64,000 nucleotides of DNA, taken from NCBI RefSeq assembly GCF_001866665.1, contig NZ_MLYO01000041.1, positions 124,001 through 188,000 on the forward strand. Reading direction: 5' to 3'. Source of the stretch: Streptomyces monashensis. GTDB taxonomy: Bacteria > Actinomycetota > Actinomycetes > Streptomycetales > Streptomycetaceae. A program made the position numbers and the translations under genes. Shown here one piece after another: positions 17,750-25,232 of the stretch; position 1 is the stretch's first letter; every line of letters begins with the position of its first letter. Under the pieces are notes generated by a model that was not told where the DNA came from, did no database searches, and saw nothing but the letters and a program-made list of their open reading frames with translations.

Positions 17750-18816
17750 GTCACGTCCCGCCCCTCGAACGCCGCGCGCAGCACCCCGAGGACTCCTTGC
17801 GTCGTGACCGGGCGTGGATTGGCGTACGGCAGGCCCGCAACCTGCTCCGCCGCCATCGTCAAGTCGCCTTCGTCCAGGCCGAGTTCGGCGAGCGAGCGCG
17901 GTGCCCCCAGCCCGACCGACAGGTCACGCAGGGCGCGCGGCGTGTCGTCGGTCTCCAGTGCCCTGCCGAGGGCGGCCATCGCCTGCGGCACCGCGGGCGC
18001 GTTGTGGGCGAGGACGTACGGGAGCACCACCGTGTGTGTCGCCGCGTGCGGGAGCCCGAACGTGCCGCCGAGCACATGGCACAGCTTGTGGTGCAGGCCC
18101 ATGGTGGTGGCGCCGAGGCACGCTCCGCAGAGCCACGCCGCGTACAGGGCCCGGCCGCGCGCGTCGAGCCCGGTGGGTTCGGCGGCCAGCCGCGGCAGCG
18201 CCTCGGCCATCGCGCGGACACCCTCCCGCGCCATCAGCGAGACCAGTGGCGAGGTGTCCGGGGCGTACAGCGCCTCGACGGCGTGGGCCAGCGCGTTGAC
18301 GCCGCTGGTCACCGTGAGCGGTACCGGCAGGGAGAGGGTGAGTTCGGGGTCGTAGACGACGCTGCGGGGCTGGACCACCGGGTCGCGGCCGGTGCGCTTG
18401 ACCCCGTGTTCCGTCAGGCCCCAGACCGGGGTCATCTCCGAACCCGCGTACGTGGACGGCACGGCGATCAGCGGCAGACCGGTGCGCAGCGCGATCGCCT
18501 TGCCGAGGCCGATGGCCGAGCCGCCGCCGACCGCGACGCACCCGTCGGCCCCGGCCGCCCGCGCCACCGCGACGGCCCGGTCGGCGACCTCGACCGGAAC
18601 ATGCATCCGCGCCTCGGCGTACAGCCCCGCACAGGCGTCGCCGAGCGCCTCCGCCACCGCCCGGGCGGTGGTCTCACCCCGGCTTCCGCAGACCACCAAC
18701 AGCCGCCGCAGACCGAGGTGTCGGGCCTCGCCCGGGACTGCGGACACGGCGGCGCCGGCCCGGAAGACGACCCGCACGGGCCGGGTCTCGTACACGAAGT
18801 CGGCGGAACCCGTCAT
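17737..18816 (-). CDS. maleylacetate reductase (iron-type alcohol dehydrogenase family)
   Basis: Predicted 359-residue cytosolic NAD(P)H-dependent reductase converting maleylacetate to 3-oxoadipate, the last special step of hydroxyquinol catabolism. The dinucleotide site VAVGGGSAIGLGKAIAL and IAVPSTYAGSEMTPVWG are typical. Metal-ligand-type histidines occur in NALAHAVEALYA, GLHHKLCHVLGG and HAATHTVVLP. The start ATG overlaps the stop of the dioxygenase gene by 4 bases, so the two are translationally coupled. Length matches the family. Confidence 0.92.
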   Translation of the reverse strand: MTGSADFVYETRPVRVVFRAGAAVSAVPGEARHLGLRRLLVVCGSRGETTARAVAEALGDACAGLYAEARMHVPVEVADRAVAVARAAGADGCVAVGGGSAIGLGKAIALRTGLPLIAVPSTYAGSEMTPVWGLTEHGVKRTGRDPVVQPRSVVYDPELTLSLPVPLTVTSGVNALAHAVEALYAPDTSPLVSLMAREGVRAMAEALPRLAAEPTGLDARGRALYAAWLCGACLGATTMGLHHKLCHVLGGTFGLPHAATHTVVLPYVLAHNAPAVPQAMAALGRALETDDTPRALRDLSVGLGAPRSLAELGLDEGDLTMAAEQVAGLPYANPRPVTTQGVLGVLRAAFEGRDVTVSY

Positions 18817-19694
18817 GACGCCCGCTCCAGAACGAGATCGAAGCGCGCCTGCCGGAAGGGGTTCGGGACGCCCGACTCCCGGGCCAGAGCCGGGTCGTCG
18901 ATCCGCGCGAACTCCTGCACCAGACTCCGCTTCACCGCGAACACGGCGTCGGAGTCCAGGTAGTCGCTGCCGGCCACGAAGACGTGTGTGGTGACGGGGG
19001 AGTGGCCGTCGGCCGTGACGATGAAGTGGATGTGCGCGGGACGGTAGGCGTGCCGGCCGGTGGCGCGCAGCAGGGCACCGACCGGGCCGTCCGTGGGGAT
19101 CGGGTAGGGGGCCGGTACACAGGTGCGGAACCAGAACCGGCCTTCCGCGTCGGCCGTGAACAGTCCGCGGCCGTTGCCCGCGGGCTGGACGTCCGGTTGC
19201 TGCACGTCGTAGTAGCCCTCGGCGTCCGCCTGCCAGACGTCCAGGACCGCGCCGGGCAGCGGGGAGCCGTCCTGCGAGCGCACCCGGCCGCTGACGACGC
19301 ACGGCTCGCCGCCGCCCACCAGGTCGATGTCGTCGCCGAGCCGACGGGCGGGCGACTCGGTCAGGTGGAAGGGGCCGAGGACGGTCGACTCGGTGGCGCC
19401 GGGGCCGCGGCCGCCGTTGACGGTCTCGACGAGCATGGACAGGCCGAGCACGTCCGACAGCAGGATGAACTCCTGGCGTGTGTCCGTGCAGGTCTGCCCG
19501 GTCGCCGTCAGGAAGCCGATGGCCCTCTCCCACTCCTCCTGTGTGAGCCGGGTCTCGCGCACGAAGTCGTGCAGATGGCGGATCAGCCCGCCGAGCAACT
19601 CCCGCAGCCGCGGATCGGCCGTCGCGCGCAGACTGGCGACGGCCTCCTCGGTGACGGCCCCTTCGACGATGGTCTCTCCCGCGTCGCTGGTCAT
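18813..19694 (-). CDS. hydroxyquinol 1,2-dioxygenase (intradiol)
   Basis: Predicted 293-residue intradiol ring-cleaving dioxygenase acting on 1,2,4-trihydroxybenzene to give maleylacetate. An N-terminal helical dimerisation domain (residues 15-100) precedes the catalytic beta-sandwich. Fe(III) ligands fit Tyr in EGYYDVQQ, Tyr in PAPYPIPTDGP and two His in RHAYRPAHIHFIV. VLGPFHLTESP and LPGAVLDVWQADAEG are family motifs of the hydroxyquinol group. ATG 19694 has AAGGAG at 5 bases. Second gene of the cluster. Confidence 0.93.
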   Translation of the reverse strand: MTSDAGETIVEGAVTEEAVASLRATADPRLRELLGGLIRHLHDFVRETRLTQEEWERAIGFLTATGQTCTDTRQEFILLSDVLGLSMLVETVNGGRGPGATESTVLGPFHLTESPARRLGDDIDLVGGGEPCVVSGRVRSQDGSPLPGAVLDVWQADAEGYYDVQQPDVQPAGNGRGLFTADAEGRFWFRTCVPAPYPIPTDGPVGALLRATGRHAYRPAHIHFIVTADGHSPVTTHVFVAGSDYLDSDAVFAVKRSLVQEFARIDDPALARESGVPNPFRQARFDLVLERAS

Positions 19695-19780
19695 ACGAGC
19701 TCCTTGTCGTCTGCGGCGTTCCACCGCGGCATTGCGCGTTCGGTGTCCACGGTGACTCGCCTTCCCGCCGTCGCGTGTGT

Positions 19781-21520
19781 TCAGCCGTGCCCAAGGATGC
19801 GCCGCAGCGCGCTCGTCAGCAGCCCTTCGGCGTCCGGGGCCGCCGACGCGTGCCGGAAGGCGACGACGCCGTCGGGCCGTACCAGGAGGGCACCGGCGTC
19901 GGAGACCTCGCTCAGTCGCGCCCAGTCGCCGTACGGGTCGTCGTACTCCTGGCCGGGGCCGATGACCACGGTGGCGATGTCGATCTCCTGCGCCTGTGCG
20001 GCTCGCACCCAGCCGTCGCCGCCGATGCCGGTCAGCAGGGTGAAACGGCCCCGGCCCACGGCGTCGAGCGTGGAGAGCCTGCGGGTGCCGGAGGTGATCC
20101 AGGCGTGCGGCAGCTTCGCGCCCGGGCGGGAGGAGGGCTGGTGGTAGAGCTCCGGGTCGCGGCTGAAGCCGGGGTCGGGGGTGCCGTCGGGCACGACGGC
20201 GTCCGAGTCGTACCGCTGGTTGAGGTCGACGCCGTGCGCGTTGAACTCGTAGACCTTGAAGGCGATCGCCTCGCGCAGCCGGGCGCGCTGCTTCGCGGCG
20301 GCCTCGGTGGCCTCCTTGCGGGCGGCGATATTGGCCCGCAGTTGTTCGGGGGTCTGCGGGGAGAGTCCGTCGAGCGCCTCGAAGACGGGGGTGGTCTCGC
20401 CGATGGACTTGTTGGCGCGGGTGACGATCTGCCGGCCGATCGGGGCGCGTTCGGCGGTGTAGGTGTCGAGGAGCCGGGCGTCGGCGGTCCCGTCGAGGAC
20501 CATCCTGAGTTTCCAGGCCAGGTTGTACGAGTCCTGGATGGAGGTGTTCGAGCCGAGGCCGTTGGACGGCGGATGGCGGTGCGTGGCGTCACCGGCGCAG
20601 AAGACCCGGCCGTTCGCGTACGTCTGCGCGTACATCTCGTTGACCGTCCACGCGGAGGACGACCTGATCGTCACGGGGACGTCGTCGTCGCCGACCAGCC
20701 TGCGGACGACGGACTCGGCGTACTCGGTGGTCAGATCGGGGGCGCCCGCGGTGACGTCGTACCCCCACACGACCAGCCACTCGTTCCACGGCCGGACGCA
20801 GCGCACCAGCCCGGCGCCGATACCGCCGACCGTCGCGCCCGGCGCGAGCACCCAGTAGAGGGTGGACGGACGGTGCGCGGTGTAACGGGTCAGGTCCGCG
20901 TCGAAGACGATGTTGATGCTGCCCGCGACGCCCATCCGGCCGCCCATCGGCAGACCCGCGTCCTCGGCGACCTTCGATCGGCCGCCGTCCGCGCCGATCA
21001 GATACCGGGCGCGGATCTCGTACGTGTCCCCGCGCAGCCGGTCGCGGACGGTGGCGGTGACGCCGGCCGCGTCCTGGGTGTGGGAGAGGTACTCGGTCTC
21101 GAAGCGCAGCCGGGTGCCGCGGGCGACGGCGGCGTCGACGAGCACCGGCTCCATGAGGTGCTGGGGCATGTCGCACATGCGGGTCGGGCTCGCGAGGTCG
21201 TGTGCGGCCTGGACGAGCGGGTCGTTGCCCCAGGAGCGCACCCGGCCGAGTTCCTCCCCGGCCAGGCTGGTGCAGAAGGTCGTGTCGCCCATCAGATGCT
21301 GCGGGGTGGCCCGTGCGATGACGTCCTGTTCGACGCCGAGGTCGCGCAGCACCTCCATCGTGCGCTGGTTGGTGATGTGCGCGCGAGGCGTGTCGGCGAG
21401 GCTCGCACAGCGGGTCACGACGAGGTTGGGCACGCCGTAGGTGCTCAGGGCGAGTGCGGCCGACGCACCGGCGGGGCCACTGCCTACGATCAGGACGTCG
21501 GTCTCGACGACGGTGGACAC
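19781..21520 (-). CDS. FAD-dependent aromatic hydroxylase (TfdB/phenol-hydroxylase type)
   Basis: Predicted 579-residue class A flavoprotein monooxygenase. GxGxxG is present in VLIVGSGPAGASAALAL, the DG motif in LIGADGGRSKVAED, and the GD motif in VFCAGDATHRHPPSNGLG. A carboxyl thioredoxin-like domain is typical of phenol hydroxylase/TfdB enzymes. Next to hydroxyquinol dioxygenase and maleylacetate reductase it most likely hydroxylates resorcinol (or another phenol) to hydroxyquinol, but the substrate is inference. GTG 21520 has AGGAG at 6 bases and is preferred over ATG 21556. First gene of the operon, divergent from the activator. Confidence 0.9.
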   Translation of the reverse strand: MSTVVETDVLIVGSGPAGASAALALSTYGVPNLVVTRCASLADTPRAHITNQRTMEVLRDLGVEQDVIARATPQHLMGDTTFCTSLAGEELGRVRSWGNDPLVQAAHDLASPTRMCDMPQHLMEPVLVDAAVARGTRLRFETEYLSHTQDAAGVTATVRDRLRGDTYEIRARYLIGADGGRSKVAEDAGLPMGGRMGVAGSINIVFDADLTRYTAHRPSTLYWVLAPGATVGGIGAGLVRCVRPWNEWLVVWGYDVTAGAPDLTTEYAESVVRRLVGDDDVPVTIRSSSAWTVNEMYAQTYANGRVFCAGDATHRHPPSNGLGSNTSIQDSYNLAWKLRMVLDGTADARLLDTYTAERAPIGRQIVTRANKSIGETTPVFEALDGLSPQTPEQLRANIAARKEATEAAAKQRARLREAIAFKVYEFNAHGVDLNQRYDSDAVVPDGTPDPGFSRDPELYHQPSSRPGAKLPHAWITSGTRRLSTLDAVGRGRFTLLTGIGGDGWVRAAQAQEIDIATVVIGPGQEYDDPYGDWARLSEVSDAGALLVRPDGVVAFRHASAAPDAEGLLTSALRRILGHG

Positions 21521-21589
21521 GGGGTGCTCCTGAGGGGGAGAACGGACTTCAGGCATTCACGATCATGCTGCGGCGCACCGGGTCGCGGG

Positions 21590-21606
21590 TGTCTCATTTC
21601 GAGACA
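21590..21606. promoter_or_regulatory. operator copy 1, TGTCTC-ATTTC-GAGACA
   Basis: A perfect 6-bp inverted repeat with 5-base spacer in the divergent region between the hydroxylase operon and the Fis-type regulator. The flanking GCGGG and trailing G are shared with the copy at 17733-17749. Confidence 0.68.
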
Positions 21607-21691
21607 GCCCGGTCAACTCGCCTTCCCCGTGCGGCTGGGGCCGACTGCAGTTGTTGTCACTTCAACTTAATCCGGTAGGGTGCAAGGCGTC

Positions 21692-23404
21692 GTGACCAGC
21701 ACACACCACACTCCCGCCGACTCCGCGCTCACTCCGCTGCGCCGGGCGCGCGAGCGGTTCCTGACAGGGCGTCCCCTGCCGGACGGCGTGCCGGACGAGG
21801 TCGTCGCCGCATGGCGGCGCGCCCGGTTCCTCGGGGTGCCGCACGACCTTGGGCAGCCGGCCACCGCTCCCGCCCGGCCGGCGGACTCGGCCCTGCTCGG
21901 CGCCGCCCGCCCCGTACTGGAGCGGCTGGCACCCGCCCTGGGGGCCGGCCGTTCGCTGCTCCTCCTCACCGACCACCGGCTGCGTGTGCTGTGGACGGGA
22001 GGCGGCATCCCGGGGCTCGAACCCTGCTCCGACCTCTCGGAACAGGAGGTCGGCAACAACAGCGCCGCCCTTGCGGCGCGCACCCGGCACCGGGCCGAGG
22101 TGCACGGCCCCGAGCACTTCCTCGACCGCTGGCAGGACCTCTCCGCGGTGAGCGTGCCGGTGCTCGCGCCGGACGGCGGGCAACTGGTCGGCACGGTGAG
22201 CGTCGTGACGGAGCTGTGCGGCGGGTGCCCGCCGCATCCGGGCGCCGCGCTCGCCGAGGCCGCCGCGCACGCGGTGGAAGTCGTGCTGCTCGCCCGGTCG
22301 CATACGACCGAACGGGCCCTGCTGGACGCCTACCGCCGGGCGACTCAGGGACCCGACCGCGCGGTGGCGGTCCTCGACGGCCGCAACCGGCTGCTCAGTC
22401 CGGCGGCGGAGCGATTGCTGTCCCCGCAGGCGCTGGCCGCGCTGGAGCGCCGGGCCGTGGCCGTACGCCGGCAGGGCACCCCGGTCGACGTGGTCCGGCT
22501 GCCCGAGGACGCGGGGTGCACCGCGCGGGTGACTCCCGTACGTCATGAGGGTGCCGTGATCGGGCTGGTTGCCCTGCTGGACCCGCTCGCCGACCCCGGA
22601 TGCCCCGAGCCGCGCCGGTCCACGAGCCTGGCCGGTTCGTCGGTCGCCTGGCGGCACGCGGTGGCGCGTGCGCTCGCTCTGGCGGGCTCCGGGGGGCCGT
22701 TGCTGCTCGCGGGCGAGCGGGGCACGGGCAAGACGGCGCTGGCCCGTCAGCTGCCGGGCGGACGTAGCGCGCGCGTCGTCGACGCGGCGGAGGGTGGTGA
22801 ACTCTCCTGCGTCCACGCCGAGTTGCTGCGGGGGAAACCGGTTCTGCTGCGGCACGCGGAGCGGCTCTCGCAGCCGGGGGTGGCCGCGCTCAACTCCCTG
22901 CTCGACACACACCCGCACGCGCCGCTGCTGGTGACCTACACGCCCGGCGCACCGCCCGGCCCCTGTCTCCAGCGGCTCCTGGACACGCTGGCCGCCCGCT
23001 CGGTGTCCCTGCCCGCACTGCGTGAACGCTCCGAGGACATGGGGGAGTTGCTGTCGACGCTGGCGCCCCGACCGGTGCCGGGACGGGCGCCGCTGGCCTG
23101 GACGCTCGACGCGCTGCGCGCGCTGGAGCAGCACCCGTGGCCGGGAAACATCACCGAACTCGCCCATGTCGTACGGACGCTGGCGGAGCACCGGCGGGTG
23201 TCCGGGCCGGTCCGGCGGGCCGAGCTGCCGGACCCGGTCCGGGAAGGGCCCGCCGAGCGCCGCCTCAGCACGATCGAGCACGCCGAACGCGCCGCGATCC
23301 TGGACGCGTTGCGCCGTCATGGCGGCAACAAGGCGCGCGCGGCGGCCGCTCTGGGCATCGGCCGGGCGACGCTGTACCGCAAGCTGCGGAGCTATCAGGG
23401 CTGA
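21692..23404 (+). CDS. AcoR-like GAF/AAA-like transcriptional activator with Fis-type HTH
   Basis: Predicted 570-residue regulator with bacterial-enhancer-binding-protein layout. An N-terminal sensor/GAF-like region covers about 1-220. A reduced ATPase-like module has a Walker A (GERGTGKTALARQL) and APRPVP...EQHPWPGNITELAHVV. A C-terminal Fis helix-turn-helix (RRHGGNKARAAAALGIGRATLYRKL) ends the protein. The GAFTGA loop that contacts sigma-54 is absent, as expected in actinobacteria lacking sigma-54. It is divergent from the hydroxyquinol operon, so likely its activator, responding to the phenolic substrate. GTG 21680 in the same frame is an equally possible start. Confidence 0.85.
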   Translation: MTSTHHTPADSALTPLRRARERFLTGRPLPDGVPDEVVAAWRRARFLGVPHDLGQPATAPARPADSALLGAARPVLERLAPALGAGRSLLLLTDHRLRVLWTGGGIPGLEPCSDLSEQEVGNNSAALAARTRHRAEVHGPEHFLDRWQDLSAVSVPVLAPDGGQLVGTVSVVTELCGGCPPHPGAALAEAAAHAVEVVLLARSHTTERALLDAYRRATQGPDRAVAVLDGRNRLLSPAAERLLSPQALAALERRAVAVRRQGTPVDVVRLPEDAGCTARVTPVRHEGAVIGLVALLDPLADPGCPEPRRSTSLAGSSVAWRHAVARALALAGSGGPLLLAGERGTGKTALARQLPGGRSARVVDAAEGGELSCVHAELLRGKPVLLRHAERLSQPGVAALNSLLDTHPHAPLLVTYTPGAPPGPCLQRLLDTLAARSVSLPALRERSEDMGELLSTLAPRPVPGRAPLAWTLDALRALEQHPWPGNITELAHVVRTLAEHRRVSGPVRRAELPDPVREGPAERRLSTIEHAERAAILDALRRHGGNKARAAAALGIGRATLYRKLRSYQG

Positions 23405-23497
23405 ACGGCCCGCGGCGACAGAGCCCGCGTCGATAAAGAAGGTGCGGGCGTTCGAGCGGGTGGGATACGTTCCTGCCTGTTCGAAGGGGGACCCGAA

Positions 23498-24229
23498 GTG
23501 GCGAAACTGAACCAGATCATCGCAGTCGAGAAGGGTGTCAAGAGCAAGTCGCTCCAGGACATCACCGCGGCACAGCACAAGGTGCAGAAGCCGGCTCTGC
23601 TGGCCGGCATCTCGCGCACGTACCAGCCGAAGGACGAGGAGGGTGAGCACCTGCCGCCCGAGTCCACGCGCGTACAGGTGCAGGCCGAGGACGTACTGCG
23701 GGAGATGTCCGCGTCGCTCACCCGGCTCTTCGACGTGACCGCCACCAAGGACTGGGCGAACTGCGCGGCCCGCGCGGACGTCACGGTCGACGGCCGGACG
23801 ATCGTCACCGACGTCCCGGTCAGCTACCTCCTCTTCCTGGAGAAGCAACTCACCGACCTGCACACGTTCGTCAGGAAGCTCCCCACCCTCGACGCCGCCG
23901 AGTCCTGGTCGCACGACCCCTCCACCGACTGGTGGAAGACGGACCCGGTGCGCACGATCCGCACCAAGAAGGTCCCGCGCAACCACGTCAAGGCGGAGGC
24001 CACCGAGAAGCACCCGGCGCAGGTCGAGGTGTACTACGAGGACGTACCCATCGGGTACTGGACGACCGTCAAGTTCTCCGGGGCGCTCCCGGCCCGGCGG
24101 GTCAACGAACTGGTGGAGCGCGTCGAGAAGCTCCAGCAGGCGGTGAAGTTCGCCCGCGAGGAGGCCAACGGCGCCGAGGTCACCGACCAGCGGATCGGCG
24201 ACGCGGTGTTCGGCTACCTGCTCGGCTGA
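23498..24229 (+). CDS. conserved hypothetical protein (DUF7873-like)
   Basis: Predicted 243-residue soluble, charged protein starting MAKLNQIIAVEKGVKSKSLQ. It contains repeated lysine/glutamate-rich helices (LVERVEKLQQAVKFAREEAN) and a conserved-looking stretch ISRTYQPKDEEGEHLPPEST. I believe this corresponds to DUF7873, common in Streptomyces; that name is from memory. No catalytic motif, signal peptide or membrane segment is visible. The GTG start has AGGGGGA about 6 bases upstream. Directly downstream is the permuted tRNA-like RNA at 24440-24546, so a role with that RNA is possible but unproven. Confidence 0.8.
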   Translation: MAKLNQIIAVEKGVKSKSLQDITAAQHKVQKPALLAGISRTYQPKDEEGEHLPPESTRVQVQAEDVLREMSASLTRLFDVTATKDWANCAARADVTVDGRTIVTDVPVSYLLFLEKQLTDLHTFVRKLPTLDAAESWSHDPSTDWWKTDPVRTIRTKKVPRNHVKAEATEKHPAQVEVYYEDVPIGYWTTVKFSGALPARRVNELVERVEKLQQAVKFAREEANGAEVTDQRIGDAVFGYLLG

Positions 24230-24260
24230 CACCGGCCGACCGCAGGTGGCACCATGATCG

Positions 24261-24282
24261 CCCCCGCGTGCGAGCGCGGGGG
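24261..24282 (+). terminator. hairpin after the hypothetical gene
   Basis: CCCCCGCG-TGCGAG-CGCGGGGG is a perfect 8-bp stem with a 6-base loop, 31 bases after the stop codon. A second hairpin with a single A.C mismatch follows at 24293-24322. Neither has a T-run. They may end the mRNA or separate it from the downstream RNA gene. Confidence 0.5.
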
Positions 24283-24439
24283 TGCGCGACAGGCGCGGAC
24301 CGGATTGAGGACCGGCCCGCGCGATGAGCGCAAGCTGACACTGAAGTTCAGCCTGAAGAAGCGGTGCCGCAACGGCGCCGCGGTCAATCTCAGACTCTCG
24401 CTCCAGTCTCAGCATCGCCGCCGATCGCCGGATCGACCG

Positions 24440-24546
24440 AGGCCGGACGAACGCCGTCGGATGCGAGTTCGACTCTCGCCTGCACCTCTCACGCGGTGCG
24501 GTAGTTCAAAGGAAGAACACGACGGCATGATGACTGATCCGTCCTC
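24440..24546 (+). ncRNA. Y RNA-like (YrlA-type) permuted tRNA mimic
   Basis: The core 24453-24526 folds as a tRNA in permuted order. Joining stem 5' strand GCCGTCG (24453-24459) is followed by GAT and a T-arm GCGAG/CTCGC with loop TTCGACT (24463-24479). Then come acceptor 3' strand CTGCACC (24480-24486), loop TCTCACGC, and acceptor 5' strand GGTGCGG (24495-24501). TA and a D-arm GTTC/GAAC with loop AAAGGAA (24504-24518) follow, then A and joining stem CGACGGC (24520-24526). All helices pair (one G.T). T8, A14, G18-G19 and T54-T55-C56-A58 equivalents are present. GGACG/CGTCC (24445-24449 with 24540-24544) extends the outer stem after an internal loop. This is the topology described for bacterial Y RNAs that bind Ro/Rsr. 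Transcript ends are not known; helices at 24361-24381 and 24392-24409 may belong to it. Confidence 0.72.
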
Positions 24547-24588
24547 TTAAACGCCGCCGGCGTGCGCAATTGGGTGGCATCCCCAGGG

Positions 24589-24616
24589 GCCCGGGAGCTG
24601 GATACGACTCCCGGGC
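24589..24616 (+). terminator. strong hairpin downstream of the tRNA-like RNA
   Basis: GCCCGGGAG and CTCCCGGGC form a perfect 9-bp stem around a 10-base loop. Position after the permuted tRNA core suggests a 3' end or terminator. No T-run follows. Confidence 0.45.
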
Positions 24617-24655
24617 TCCGCCACGTTCATCGCCGCTGGAGGCAGGCCCGCCACG

Positions 24656-24916
24656 GTGGACGCGGCCCGCGAGGCCCGCGAAGCGGTGGCGGCACAGTTC
24701 ACCCGGGCCGGTGTCGCTCCGGTTTCGGCTTTCGCGGACGCGGTGCTGCTGGTGGTCAGCGAACTCGTCACCAACGTGCTGCGGCATGCGGCAGGTTCCC
24801 CGGTGACGGACGTGGGGACAGCGATCACGGCCGGGAAACCGGTCGTCAGCGTCGAGGACGCCGAACCGCGACTGCCCTTCCTCACCGCCGACCGCATGGG
24901 CGCCGGGCTGCGGATG
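24656..24916 (+). pseudogene. truncated RsbW-like anti-sigma ATPase
   Basis: The frame from GTG 24656 reads DAAREAREAVAAQF and DAVLLVVSELVTNVLRHAAG, the N-box region of HATPase_c anti-sigma regulators so common in Streptomyces. VVSVEDAEPRLP then stands in for the D-x-G motif, and MGAGLRM partly resembles the glycine box. The usual carboxyl end (G2 box and last strand) is absent and the frame runs on into non-coding-like sequence. I infer a decayed or carboxyl-truncated gene rather than a functional one. Confidence 0.5.
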
Positions 24917-25232
24917 GCGGCCGAGCCGGCCTTGCGGAGCACTTCGAACGTGACCAACCATGGCGGCATTGTGTCCGGCAGACCGGCCCGGCGTCCTCCT
25001 GATATGCGCCACTGGGCCAAGTCACCGATGGAGCAGGCCCGTTCACGCCTCCGGCGTGTCCGACACCAGCCGGGTCCTGCATCTCGGCGATCTTCGCCAG
25101 CACATCCTGCTCCGCCGGCACCGCCCTGTCGTCGTTCCTCGCGAGCCCTCACACTCGAACGCGCCCTGTTCCTGTCCGGCACCGTGACGTCGGTGGCGCG
25201 AGGCGATATCGCATGGTGGAGTGCTGCTCTGA
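24917..25232. other. no recognisable gene
   Basis: Short open frames occur on both strands, but none has a recognisable domain or convincing ribosome site. It may be debris following the truncated anti-sigma gene. Confidence 0.4.

Noticed and set aside
24453..24526. Ordinary tRNA gene
   Set aside because: The T-arm precedes the D-arm and there is no anticodon loop, so the order is wrong for a standard tRNA.
24589..24616. Second tRNA T-arm (CTGGATACGA loop) next to the permuted RNA
   Set aside because: Loop is 10 bases and lacks the TTC-x-A pattern; the perfect 9-bp stem fits a terminator better.
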